The position numbers and the translations under genes are program-made. Shown here piece after piece: positions 52,710 to 62,026 of a stretch of 64,000 bases of DNA. The notes beneath the pieces are model-generated. The model saw nothing but the letters and a program-made list of their open reading frames with translations. It was not told the DNA's origin and searched no databases. The stretch comes from an uncultured Prevotella sp. (GTDB lineage Bacteria; Bacteroidota; Bacteroidia; Bacteroidales; Bacteroidaceae). The stretch covers positions 1 to 64,000 of the forward strand of contig UQRP01000006.1 in the NCBI GenBank assembly GCA_900543585.1. Reading direction: 5' to 3'. Every line of letters starts with the position of its first letter. The first letter of the stretch is position 1.

Positions 52710-53885
52710 TTACCATCTTAATGGTGAACGCAGAATATTGTTGCTGATAAGAGCCTTAGCCATGGAAACTCTCCTTTTCGCAGCGTGAGCAGTTTTAGCA
52801 GTGGTAGCATTGCCGTTAGTAACCTTCTCAAACTGGGCATAAGCCAGATTTAGAAGTGTACCGGCATCCTTATCATAGGTCTTGCCATCGGTACTGAGGC
52901 CAAGTTGGAATGCATAGAACTCGTAGTTGCTTCCGAAGCCGTTCTGAGAAACACTCCAATAAGTGGAGCCGTCTGGGTCAACAGTCCATGAGGCTGTCGC
53001 TGTAACTTCTGTGTCTTTTGATGTATAGGCGTATTCATCCTTGGCAGCCATCACCATCCAGAGGACAGAATAGGTCTTGTCATCCGTAAAGGTGCCAATC
53101 TTGGAAAGGTTGGTGAAAGTGAACTCCGGCTTGTCGGTTCCTATTGTTACAGGCACTGACCATCCCAGTTCTGCCATTCCCTCGTCTGTGAAATGCATAG
53201 CGTAGGAGCCATTAGCCTCTTTGCCGATATTGACGCCCAGGACATGCCATTTCTTATTGGAATAGTAATACAGATTGTAATCGCCGAGAATATCCTTCTC
53301 CGGCGTGAACTGCATGACGTGAATAGAGTCTGTGATGATTCCACTTGAGTAATACACCCATGCCTGGCGCGGCTCTCCGGTGGCATTCTCTGTAGTGGTC
53401 ACGGTCAGAGAATCGTCAGCAACAGAAGCGGACAGCCAGTCGGCCTTTGTCGTAACGGTCACCGGCAGGTTGTGGTTGATGTGAATCTTGTGCTCACCGG
53501 CAGCGTCATTGAAGGTAGTCTTGCTGTTGGCTATCTCCATGACCATGCCGTCCTGGTCGATGTTCACCACGGCAGAGTCTTCAGCCGAGGATTTTATGAC
53601 GACAGAGGCGTGGCGAGTCTGGATGTCATTGTTCTGTGTGGCAGTGACCTTGACGGAGTTGCCGTCTATGGCTACCGTGGCCCAGTCATCGTTAGTGTAC
53701 GCCGATACCGGTGTGTTGGCCACCGTGATGCTGTTGGTGCCGCCGATGGCATCAAATTTTGTCGTGGCTGATGTCACAGCTAAACCATGGGTGGCAATTT
53801 CATTTGTCGTGTCGTCGTTGTCACACGAGGAGAGTGCAAGACCTCCTAAAACGGTGATAGCGAGCATACTAAATATCTTCTTCAT
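52710..53885 (-). CDS. BACON-domain lipoprotein
   Basis: A 391-residue surface lipoprotein (lipobox ALSSC, C20). Two BACON-type beta-sandwich repeats can be seen: about 40-110 (NDDWATVAIDGNSVKVTATQ, ASVVIKS) and about 115-195 (KADWLSASVADDSLTVTT, QAWVYYSSG). The C-terminal half is a separate beta-rich domain with no recognised family. BACON domains bind glycans or other surface ligands in SusCD-type systems. Last gene of the five-gene operon, 18 bases behind the DUF4302 gene. Confidence 0.83.
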   Translation of the reverse strand: MKKIFSMLAITVLGGLALSSCDNDDTTNEIATHGLAVTSATTKFDAIGGTNSITVANTPVSAYTNDDWATVAIDGNSVKVTATQNNDIQTRHASVVIKSSAEDSAVVNIDQDGMVMEIANSKTTFNDAAGEHKIHINHNLPVTVTTKADWLSASVADDSLTVTTTENATGEPRQAWVYYSSGIITDSIHVMQFTPEKDILGDYNLYYYSNKKWHVLGVNIGKEANGSYAMHFTDEGMAELGWSVPVTIGTDKPEFTFTNLSKIGTFTDDKTYSVLWMVMAAKDEYAYTSKDTEVTATASWTVDPDGSTYWSVSQNGFGSNYEFYAFQLGLSTDGKTYDKDAGTLLNLAYAQFEKVTNGNATTAKTAHAAKRRVSMAKALISNNILRSPLRW

Positions 53886-53903
53886 AATGATGTCTCTTTA
53901 GCG

Positions 53904-55223
53904 TTATTCAACTTTAGTCATTGTTCCATAGGTGAGGAATGCAATGTATGGCGATGCTTCTCCTGTAGAACTGACGAAACTGAAACCTGTTGGCGCTGCT
54001 CCTACCCATGTGCTATTTGATGGTATTCCTGTAGTTTCAACAAGGTAGAACGAATTGATACCATAGCCATTTGAAAGATCTTCAAATGTCAGCACCGTGC
54101 CCTTCTGTGATAAGTCACGACTCATATTGAAGCCGAATGCTAAACTGTAATAGATGCTACCTCTGCCCGTCTTTGGATCCGGTGCCCAACCGAGACAGTA
54201 CACATCATTACCAGTAGCTGTCTTTGCTACAACTTGAGGCATCCATTGCAGGGAGCCTTGTGATTTAACGTATTTAAGCGTAACAGATATGTTGCCCAAT
54301 CCTGATACTTTGTATGTAGAGCCATCTCCCGCCGGGGTGAGTGTGAGATTGAAAACACTGCCGTCACCGGCCTCAAGCTGCCACTTTCCTTCGAAATCTT
54401 TGTAGAACATGTAATTCTTTGGCAGGTTGACATCCAAAGAAAGGGCTGAGGCTCCCTTGTCGGGAGATGTAAAGCCCATTTTGTCAGCATCGTAGACAAG
54501 ATGTTGTACATCTATACCATTATAGCTGATGGGACTCAAGAGAACAATACCATTTGTGGAAACATAATATGGCATGTCAATCGTATTGCCTTTGGCAGTT
54601 ACCTCCATGATACGTTCGTCGCTGAGCATTGCAGTACCAATGCTGTCACCATTATCACGCAGTGTGAATGTCTGCATGAGGCTACCATCTACACTCTGTA
54701 TCTTGGCAATCTCATCCGACCATTTCACGTCGTCGGGCATGCGGGTCATCACCATCTTGTTGCCATACTTCTTTCCGCGGAGATAGATTGAGTCGTTGGT
54801 GGTGCGAAGGATGACGAATTCATAGTCTTGCTGAATCTGTGATCCATCCTGCTCGGGGTTGGCGGCATGATGGAAGATTTGATTGTAGGTGTTGAAGGTG
54901 AGCACGGGTCCCTCGTCGGCTATGACATCGTAGCTTGAGGACGTTGTCATGTCGGGATCTGCTATTTCGCTGCCTACAGATACCTTGCCATTGTTGAACT
55001 TCATGAAGTAGGTGTATCCGCCACCCGTGTTATCTTTACCCATCCACAGGTGAAGCTCCCAGCCGTTGGTAGCCGATTCGAGCAAAGCCTTATCGGAGGC
55101 GATGCTCTCCTCTATGCGTTGTGCTGCCGGCGTATCGAAAGTCTCGTTGTCATCATGCAGTGAGCACGACGTCGCCAGGAACAATGCTCCCAAGGCGAAG
55201 ATACTGAATATTTTATTTCTCAT
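53904..55223 (-). CDS. DUF4302 lipoprotein
   Basis: A 439-residue lipoprotein (lipobox ATSC, C20) of the DUF4302 family, which occurs almost only beside SusC/SusD pairs that also carry a zinc metallopeptidase. Motifs seen are NGWELHLWMGKDNTGGGYTY near 55 and FVILRTTNDSIYLRGKKYGN near 135. Function unknown; it is probably a surface-exposed ligand-binding or accessory protein of the complex. It lies 7 bases behind the metallopeptidase gene. Confidence 0.85.
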   Translation of the reverse strand: MRNKIFSIFALGALFLATSCSLHDDNETFDTPAAQRIEESIASDKALLESATNGWELHLWMGKDNTGGGYTYFMKFNNGKVSVGSEIADPDMTTSSSYDVIADEGPVLTFNTYNQIFHHAANPEQDGSQIQQDYEFVILRTTNDSIYLRGKKYGNKMVMTRMPDDVKWSDEIAKIQSVDGSLMQTFTLRDNGDSIGTAMLSDERIMEVTAKGNTIDMPYYVSTNGIVLLSPISYNGIDVQHLVYDADKMGFTSPDKGASALSLDVNLPKNYMFYKDFEGKWQLEAGDGSVFNLTLTPAGDGSTYKVSGLGNISVTLKYVKSQGSLQWMPQVVAKTATGNDVYCLGWAPDPKTGRGSIYYSLAFGFNMSRDLSQKGTVLTFEDLSNGYGINSFYLVETTGIPSNSTWVGAAPTGFSFVSSTGEASPYIAFLTYGTMTKVE

Positions 55224-55230
55224 AGCGTGA

Positions 55231-56115
55231 TTAGTCTAATTTTTCCAAATCGAGTGAACCTAACTGCTTGCCGCGACGCTGTATGCAGTCGCGCATCTTA
55301 TCAATGTCCAAGCCCCAACTCTCCTTCATGTAAGTGCGGACGATGGCCAACTTCTGATTGATGTAAGCAGCTCCCTCAGTGCCGGCGTCGTCAAGAATGG
55401 CCTGCCACTGTTCGGGGCTGTCAGTGATATAGGTGGACATCACTTCGGCGAAGTCCTCATTGCTCTCCGACATGGAGTAGGGGGTTACGTATCCGGCCTG
55501 ATGAGCCTCATGGTCGCTTTTCTGATACCAGTCGCCATTGACGTAGCTGTTTGCTGTGATAAGCTGATAGTTCTCAGAGTAGGATTTCTTCTGCGTCATG
55601 ATATGCGTGAATTCATGGTGCATGGTGTGGAAGTAGTACTCGTTCATCAGCGAATAGTCGGCAAGCATGTCGTCATCAAGACTGTTAACCATGTAGAGCG
55701 TGACGATGTAGCCGCCCTCTGCCGTACCGAGAACCATGGTTCCCTGGCCAACGTTGTACGCTGGCGAGCCAATGAGGTGTATCACACGTGGGACGTTCTC
55801 TTTGACGAATTCTGGCCCCATGACTTCGGCATAGGCGTCGAACCACAGGTACTTGGCTATCTTCATCAACTTAGCGGAGTTGGCGGAGTCGGCAGGTACC
55901 AAGTCGTAGGACATGTCAGAGTAGATGTCCTCCATCTTATATTTCACCTCTACGTTATAAGGCATGGTGAAGTTTTTCAGCAGCCATTTGTCGAAGCTAT
56001 CGCGGTTGACGGCTGATGTGGGGAAGATCTCGGCTCCATCGGGGTCATCGTCACCGCAAGATGTCATGCCGAAAGCGACAAAGGCAGTGAGAAGGAATAA
56101 ATATATCTTTTTCAT
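55231..56115 (-). CDS. Zinc-binding metallopeptidase lipoprotein (Peptidase_Mx1-like)
   Basis: A 294-residue lipoprotein (lipobox MTSC, C20) with a HEFTH zinc motif at 167-171, preceded by YYFHTMH, and a downstream acidic stretch SNEDFAEVMSTYI (about 218-230) that could give the third ligand. This matches the putative zinc-binding metallopeptidases encoded in SusCD operons of Bacteroidetes. It probably trims proteins or peptides at the cell surface before uptake through SusC. It lies 11 bases behind susD and is followed by the DUF4302 gene. Confidence 0.85.
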   Translation of the reverse strand: MKKIYLFLLTAFVAFGMTSCGDDDPDGAEIFPTSAVNRDSFDKWLLKNFTMPYNVEVKYKMEDIYSDMSYDLVPADSANSAKLMKIAKYLWFDAYAEVMGPEFVKENVPRVIHLIGSPAYNVGQGTMVLGTAEGGYIVTLYMVNSLDDDMLADYSLMNEYYFHTMHHEFTHIMTQKKSYSENYQLITANSYVNGDWYQKSDHEAHQAGYVTPYSMSESNEDFAEVMSTYITDSPEQWQAILDDAGTEGAAYINQKLAIVRTYMKESWGLDIDKMRDCIQRRGKQLGSLDLEKLD

Positions 56116-56126
56116 ATTTGTCTGTT

Positions 56127-57764
56127 TTACTTGCTTAATGTTTGTTCACCACTGTTGTCTTCCGGTTTGTACATCACGGGCTGAGGTTGTGAGGCCGCTG
56201 TTCTGATATTTGGCGTCAGACCGGCGCTGATGACGTCTTGTGGAATCTGAATGGCGCGGCGTGGGTCGTCGACGGTGAGTGAGTCGGTGACAGCGAGAAC
56301 GTTGTTGCCGCGGTCAAGGGTACGACGGTAGATGACAATGCCGTAGCGCTTGACATCCTGCATGCGCTCGCCCTCACCGAGTGTGATGATACGTCGAAGC
56401 TGTAAGATGGCGTTGATGACATTCTTCTCCGTGTTGTCAGTGATACTGGCAAAGACGGGATGCAGAGGCTTCTTAACCGTCGGTGCTGTCGGCTTGTAAT
56501 CGGCAATACCGTCATAGAACGTATTGATAGCGCTCAGAGAAGTACTCATGCGACCAGAAGAAAGTGCCTTGAGCTCCATGTTCAAGTCGGCCACAGCCCC
56601 GGCGTAGTCTCCGCTTAAAGCCTTGGCCTCGGCACGGACAAGCAGAAGCTTATCGGTATTGAAGACAGGGAGCTCACAATGCGCGAAGCCTATCTTGGCC
56701 TGCTGGTCGGTTACTTCAAAGCTATACGGAATCTTATTGACGAAGTACTTCGAGAAGCTACCGTTATACCATGTCGTGTATCCGAAAGAACTGCTGCTTC
56801 CCCATGGTCCTCTTGACTGTAAGTCTTCAGTCTGAGTCAGCAGGCGTCCGTGGGCATACTCATTGCCTGCACCGTAAGCACCATACATGGCGCCCCATTG
56901 TGAATTGAAGTTCACGAGCAGAATGTTGGCATTCTCAGAGGTGCTGATATAGGCGTTGGGTGCTGTCTGTCCATTTGGAGTGAGGTCGTAGAACGATGCC
57001 CAGTCACGGAGATTGGAAGCACTGTTTGCCCCTAACACTTTGTCGGCATAGCTGATGGCCTTCTCATAGTTACAGTAGTAGAGATTGAACTGGGCAGCGA
57101 AAGCATAACCGGCAGCACGTGTGAAATGGAACTTGGGCTGTGTATACTGGTCTTGAAGCAGTGGCAGACCTGCCTCGATGTCCGCATTGATCTGGTCGTA
57201 GACCTGTTTCAGAGTTCCGCGCTCATAGTGAGTTCCCACATGTTCCTCAGGCTGTGTGGGGTAGGGAATACCCTGCGTGCTTGCTGCTGTCGTCGGAGAA
57301 TAGGCATTGCAGAAGATGTTGGATAGCAGAAACATGTTGTAGGCCCGGCAGAGTAGTGCCTCACCCTTCTGAGCGTTCAGATTGCTTCCTCCGCCAAGGT
57401 CATCGATGGCTTTCAGTGACTGGTTGGCGGCGGAGATGGCTTTGTACAGACCCTGCCATAGCTCTTGTGGAGATTCTGTCTCTGAGACATCTGTAATGTC
57501 CTTCCAAGAGTAAGCCTCACGGTCGAACTGGCTGCCATCATTCCAGCCGGTAACATCATAATGGTCGCTGTTGTCGGAATACAGTTCCAGAAGGTAGGCT
57601 GGATGAACCTGCGGATATGCCGACACTAAGAGGTCGGTGACGTCTTTACCGTTTTTGAGCTCCATGCGGTTATCGGGTAGCTCATCAAGGAAGTTGTCGC
57701 ATGATGAGAGCCCTAAAGCCAGGGACATGGCGCATAATGCTATATATTTCTTATTGATTCTCAT
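56127..57764 (-). CDS. RagB/SusD family nutrient-binding lipoprotein
   Basis: A 545-residue SusD-like lipoprotein (lipobox GLSSC, C22) that would form the lid of the SusC channel. The SusD N-terminal domain begins at NFLDELPDNRMEL, with TPR-like helices through LWQGLYKAISAANQSLKAID and LLCRAYNMFLLSNIFC, and the C-terminal RagB/SusD domain ends with KRYGIVIYRRTLDRG. It follows the SusC gene after 66 bases. With a peptidase neighbour and no glycoside hydrolase, the ligand is more likely peptide than glycan, as in the RagAB system of Porphyromonas gingivalis. Confidence 0.92.
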   Translation of the reverse strand: MRINKKYIALCAMSLALGLSSCDNFLDELPDNRMELKNGKDVTDLLVSAYPQVHPAYLLELYSDNSDHYDVTGWNDGSQFDREAYSWKDITDVSETESPQELWQGLYKAISAANQSLKAIDDLGGGSNLNAQKGEALLCRAYNMFLLSNIFCNAYSPTTAASTQGIPYPTQPEEHVGTHYERGTLKQVYDQINADIEAGLPLLQDQYTQPKFHFTRAAGYAFAAQFNLYYCNYEKAISYADKVLGANSASNLRDWASFYDLTPNGQTAPNAYISTSENANILLVNFNSQWGAMYGAYGAGNEYAHGRLLTQTEDLQSRGPWGSSSSFGYTTWYNGSFSKYFVNKIPYSFEVTDQQAKIGFAHCELPVFNTDKLLLVRAEAKALSGDYAGAVADLNMELKALSSGRMSTSLSAINTFYDGIADYKPTAPTVKKPLHPVFASITDNTEKNVINAILQLRRIITLGEGERMQDVKRYGIVIYRRTLDRGNNVLAVTDSLTVDDPRRAIQIPQDVISAGLTPNIRTAASQPQPVMYKPEDNSGEQTLSK

Positions 57765-57830
57765 TATTGTTCTTATTAAAGGGTTATATTGGAGGCATTC
57801 TAAGACTCCAAGTATTAGCTCTTGTCTCTA

Positions 57831-60800
57831 TTACATTCCCAATTTTACAGTAAGCGTATACTGTCTTGGCAGAGGAGCTGCAACACCACCGGCATTGATG
57901 AACTCTGGGTCCTGGCCCTGCAGTTTCTTGTCTGCATAGAACAGGAAGAGATTGGTGGCTTGTAACTTCAGAGAGATGTTGCTGAAGGGTGTGCCGGCAA
58001 ACCACTTCTTCGGGAAGTCGTAGCTCAGGGAGATATCTTTCATGCGAATGAAGTCGCCCTTGGCGATACGGTCGTGAGTGTAGTTGTAAGCGTTGTATCC
58101 ATAGCGTAACTGTTTGTTCTCGCTGTAGTCACGATAAGAGAGAATGGCGGGGACAGAGGTGTAAGCTTCATCACCAGACTCCATCCAGCGGTTACGATAC
58201 TCCTTCGTCATAGAAGTCAGATCGTTGTAACGTGCGCGGAAGACTGGGTCCAGACGAATGACATTGCCAAAAGAATACGTGACGAAGACATTCAGCGTGA
58301 AGCCTTTATACTTGAACACGTTGCCGAGGGAGCCAGTGATGGTGGGGTCGCTTGGACCTTCGTAGATGAGGTACTGGTTATTGTCTCTGTTCTGGAAGTT
58401 GATGTCATATGTGGTGATATCACCATCAGGAGTATAGAACTGAGGCTGTCCTTTCTCGTTCAGTCCTGCGTAAGGGATGGAGTACAGTCCGCGGTAGGGG
58501 TGTCCCTCCATAGCGAAACCATTGCCAGAGATGAGGTCGATGGTCCGTGAGCGGGCTCTCAGCTTGGTAACGTCTGTGGTGACATGCGAGAAGATGAAGT
58601 TAGTGGTCCATGAGAAGTTCTTCTTCATGATGTTACGAGTCTCCAAGGAGAACTCCTGTCCTGATGATTTCATCGAGGCCATGTTGGCATAGCGGATGAC
58701 CTCTCCGCCGACGCCCTGCGTGGCGGTCGGGCCGATCAGGTCGTAGTTGTTGCGCCAGAAGAAGTCCATGGTAGTGTTGATGCGGTTGTTGAGGAATCCG
58801 AACTCAAAACCGAGGTTGAACTCGTGCTTCTTCTCGTAAGTGAGGTCGGCATTGGCAATCTGTGCAATCTGAATACCTGTCTCACGGTCGCTGCTGAAGA
58901 TGCGGTACGGTGTATATGACTGCAGAATGACGGTAGAGTTGGTGTAATCGGCAGGTCCGGGGTCACCGGTCAGAGAGTAGGACAAGCGCATCATGGCATG
59001 TGTAAGGACATTCTTGAAGGTTGGTGCGAACCAAGTCTCTTGATCAGCGTTCCATGAACCAGAGATATTCCATGTAGGCAGCCAACGAGCGCTGCGGGCA
59101 TGTCCCAAACGGTTGGTACCCTCATATCGGTATGTACCCGTTAGGTTGTAGCGCTGCTTATAAGAATAGGTGGCGGTAGCAAAGAAGGCGGCCGTACGAC
59201 TCTTGGTGTGAGTGAGCGTGTAGTAGTTGGCGTTCTGCTCCTGCAACTGCTTGAAATACTGGTAGATGAAGAATGGGATTTCTCCACGTTTGAACTGCAT
59301 GCCGACGCCATTGAACCACGTGCGCTCGCGTCTGACATCGCTGACGTCGAATCCGCCGAGAACATCGAAGAAGTGTCCGCCTTTGAAAGTGTGGTGGTAG
59401 TCAGCCGTACCGCGGACATCCCATGAGAGCTTACTCAAGTCGGTGCGCTGATAGAAACCGCCATTGGGCAAGACGGATATTGGCAAAGAATAGGCCTCCT
59501 CCGGATCTGTATACAAATACTGGTTGGCATCACGTATGATGGCGTTGGGCATAGCACGATAAGCCTGTGCCTGGTTAGAGTTCTCGGAAATGTTGTTCTC
59601 CTGAGAAGACTTATCATATTGTACGGCGCCAATAATATCAAGACGGAGGTCCTTGATAGGATTGTAGGTCAGCTCTCCCTGGAACTTGGTGTTCAGCACG
59701 TTCATGTCGATGTTGTTGTTTTCCAACTCATAGAGAATATTGAACGGAGCGTAGTTCGTCTGATAGAAGGTGTTGGGGTCCAGTGCGCGTGAGGTTTTCA
59801 AGGCATAGGAATACGGGTTGATATCAAAGTCGCGCTTTACCTGGCCTGAGACGACATCTACATTCTGGTTGAGCGTTCCAGGTGCCTTCTGCTTACGGTA
59901 GGAAGCAGAGCCGAGAAGGGTGAGCTTCAGATTGTCAAGGATGTTGTGCGAACCATTCACGTTGATGGTATAACGTTTCACATTCGATTCCTTATACCAT
60001 CCCGGGTCGGACATAAGAGACATAGAGATGTAGTAGTTGCTCTTTGCTGTACCACCAGAGAGGCTCAGCGAATGGTTTTGCATGATAGAGGTCTGGAAGA
60101 GTTCTTTGAACCAGTTGGTGTTTCTCCATTCGGCTTGCTGCAAGAATCCGTTCTTTGCTTCTGTTGTGTTGGCAAGTTCGAACTGACCTGTTGTAGCATC
60201 AAAGGTGGTGATGCGCTTGTACATATCACCATACACGCCATAGTCTGCGCCATTGAGAACGTCGGAGAAGTTCAGCCAGCCTTTATCGGCCATCTCCTTA
60301 TAGATTCCCATCTGCTCCTGGGAGTTCAGAATGTTGAAGTGACTGTAGCTTGGAATCATGCGGGTTGTGAACTCACCGGTGTAGGAGAGATGTGCCTGTC
60401 CTTGGCGGCCTTTCTTTGTCGTGACGACGATGACGCCCGCCATAGCCCGTGCACCATAGATAGATGTTGCAGAGCCATCCTTCAAAATCTGGAAGCTCTC
60501 AATATCGTCTGAGTTCAGACCTGCAATAGCAGAAGAAATCAGCGTCTCTGCATCACCCGAGGAAAGGTCGTCAGCGGAAATGTCAGAGATGTCTTCCTGT
60601 ACAACGCCATCCACGACCCACAGTGGCTTTGAGGAGCCATAAATAGAGGTAGCACCGCGAACGCGAATCTTAGGCGCTGTACCAAAGGTTCCTGAGACGT
60701 TCTGCACAGAGACACCGGCAGCACGGCCTTCAAGACTACGGGAGATATCTCCCATGCCGCCAAGCATGGCATCGCTGGCTTTGATCTGGTCTGTAGCACC

Positions 60801-61148
60801 GGTAAACATTCTGCGGTCCATATTCGACATACCGGTGACCACAACCTCATTCAGTGTTTGGTTGTCAGCATGCAGGGTTATCTGCATTTTGCTTTTAGGG
60901 GTAAGGGTCTGCTGCTGCATCCCTAAATAGCTGACAATAATCTTTTTGCCAGCTGGCACTGATATAGTGAAATTTCCGTCTACATCAGTAACTGTTCCAA
61001 CTTTGCCTCCCCCATCGATGGTGATGGAGGCTCCGATTATCGGCTCTCCTTTATCATCTACGACTGAGCCAGTAATCTTCGTTTGTGCCATTGCCATGCC
61101 TACGGATAAGAATAGGCAGGTAATGAGTAAACTAAGTCTTTTCCTCAT
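57831..61148 (-). CDS. SusC/RagA family TonB-dependent transporter
   Basis: A 1105-residue outer-membrane receptor. Signal peptide (1-21), a CarboxypepD_reg-like domain (KITGSVVDDKGEPIIGASIT, about 24-105), the SusC signature LNEVVVTGMSN near 112, a plug domain (about 118-245, with SIYGSSKPLWVVDGV and SIYGARAMAGVIVVTTKKG) and a 22-stranded barrel to the C-terminus (YTLTVKLGM). It imports ligands captured by SusD using TonB energy. First gene of the SusC-SusD-metallopeptidase-DUF4302-BACON operon. No sigma/anti-sigma or hybrid two-component regulator is adjacent. Confidence 0.95.
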   Translation of the reverse strand: MRKRLSLLITCLFLSVGMAMAQTKITGSVVDDKGEPIIGASITIDGGGKVGTVTDVDGNFTISVPAGKKIIVSYLGMQQQTLTPKSKMQITLHADNQTLNEVVVTGMSNMDRRMFTGATDQIKASDAMLGGMGDISRSLEGRAAGVSVQNVSGTFGTAPKIRVRGATSIYGSSKPLWVVDGVVQEDISDISADDLSSGDAETLISSAIAGLNSDDIESFQILKDGSATSIYGARAMAGVIVVTTKKGRQGQAHLSYTGEFTTRMIPSYSHFNILNSQEQMGIYKEMADKGWLNFSDVLNGADYGVYGDMYKRITTFDATTGQFELANTTEAKNGFLQQAEWRNTNWFKELFQTSIMQNHSLSLSGGTAKSNYYISMSLMSDPGWYKESNVKRYTINVNGSHNILDNLKLTLLGSASYRKQKAPGTLNQNVDVVSGQVKRDFDINPYSYALKTSRALDPNTFYQTNYAPFNILYELENNNIDMNVLNTKFQGELTYNPIKDLRLDIIGAVQYDKSSQENNISENSNQAQAYRAMPNAIIRDANQYLYTDPEEAYSLPISVLPNGGFYQRTDLSKLSWDVRGTADYHHTFKGGHFFDVLGGFDVSDVRRERTWFNGVGMQFKRGEIPFFIYQYFKQLQEQNANYYTLTHTKSRTAAFFATATYSYKQRYNLTGTYRYEGTNRLGHARSARWLPTWNISGSWNADQETWFAPTFKNVLTHAMMRLSYSLTGDPGPADYTNSTVILQSYTPYRIFSSDRETGIQIAQIANADLTYEKKHEFNLGFEFGFLNNRINTTMDFFWRNNYDLIGPTATQGVGGEVIRYANMASMKSSGQEFSLETRNIMKKNFSWTTNFIFSHVTTDVTKLRARSRTIDLISGNGFAMEGHPYRGLYSIPYAGLNEKGQPQFYTPDGDITTYDINFQNRDNNQYLIYEGPSDPTITGSLGNVFKYKGFTLNVFVTYSFGNVIRLDPVFRARYNDLTSMTKEYRNRWMESGDEAYTSVPAILSYRDYSENKQLRYGYNAYNYTHDRIAKGDFIRMKDISLSYDFPKKWFAGTPFSNISLKLQATNLFLFYADKKLQGQDPEFINAGGVAAPLPRQYTLTVKLGM

Positions 61149-61275
61149 AAGTTTGGATTTAAATATACACTAATAATAAAATAAAGATTCTCTCTCTTGT
61201 TACCCTTTTTAAACTTTGTTATTTATAAAATGTTCGTTTTTCCTTTCAATATCTCTCTTTTCGTAAATATATTTG

Positions 61276-61307
61276 CAAAATTATATGAAATATATTAATG
61301 CTGCAAG
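61276..61307 (-). promoter_or_regulatory. Promoter for the SusC/SusD operon
   Basis: On the minus strand, CTTG (61304-61307), 20 bases, then TAATTTTG (61276-61283). It leaves a leader of about 120 bases before the SusC start. The rest of the 61149-61556 gap is AT-rich; apart from this promoter and the rpiB terminator I see nothing in it. Confidence 0.6.
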
Positions 61308-61498
61308 AAAAACGTTAATTATTTTGCGATAAAATAGAAGAAATATGTCTTTTTGATATTGTTTTGCCTATTAGACTTGATATTTGCTTAAATCAAGGCT
61401 GAATATATGTATAAGTGGTGTATTCTTTTGTTAAATACGTGATTTGAAGCATAAAGCCGCTTCCCTCCTTTCACGTGTTTCTCTTTAAGAAAAAAATA

Positions 61499-61529
61499 AA
61501 GCCGCACTCACGGTAAATGAGTGCGGCTT
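61499..61529 (-). terminator. rpiB operon terminator
   Basis: AAGCCGCACTCA (61499-61510) pairs perfectly with TGAGTGCGGCTT (61518-61529) around a seven-base loop. On the minus strand it is followed by TTATTTTTTT, 27 bases past the rpiB stop codon. Confidence 0.85.
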
Positions 61530-61556
61530 GAAGATATGAATGGGAATATAACTTGT

Positions 61557-61994
61557 TCAGACGGGTATCTTCTTTACCCTGGCTTCATGGCGTCCGCCTT
61601 CGAAGTCGGTGGCGAAGAATGCGTCCATGATTTTGCGCGCCATGTCGTTGTCGATGAAGCGACCTGGCATGACGAGCACATTGGCGTCATTATGCTGGCG
61701 GATGAGTTTTGCTATCTCCGGTATCCAGGCCAGTCCGGCACGTATCTGCTGGTGCTTGTTGAGTGTTATGGCAATACCCTCACCGGAACCACAGATGCCG
61801 ATACCCGGATATACCTCACCGCTCTCTATACCGCGGGCAAGGGCGTGCCCAAAGTCGGGGTAGTCGCAGCGCTCCTCGCTGTAGGTACCATAATCCTTAT
61901 AAGGAATATGTTTCTCGTCAAGGTATTGCTTGACAAACTCTTTTAACTTGAAACCGGCGTGGTCGCTGGCCAGTCCCACAGTCTTAATTTCCAT
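61557..61994 (-). CDS. rpiB: Ribose-5-phosphate isomerase B
   Basis: A 145-residue RpiB, which interconverts ribose 5-phosphate and ribulose 5-phosphate in the pentose phosphate pathway. Family motifs are GLASDHAGFKLKE at the N-terminus, YPDFGHALA, the catalytic cysteine loop GICGSGEGIAI (about 67-77) and the NKHQQIRAGLAW substrate site. Length is normal. It is the last gene in a run behind the zinc-ribbon membrane protein (32-base gap) and the GH25 gene; the terminator is shared. Confidence 0.95.
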   Translation of the reverse strand: MEIKTVGLASDHAGFKLKEFVKQYLDEKHIPYKDYGTYSEERCDYPDFGHALARGIESGEVYPGIGICGSGEGIAITLNKHQQIRAGLAWIPEIAKLIRQHNDANVLVMPGRFIDNDMARKIMDAFFATDFEGGRHEARVKKIPV

Positions 61995-62026
61995 AATAGC
62001 TTTTATTTAGGATAAATACATAGTGT

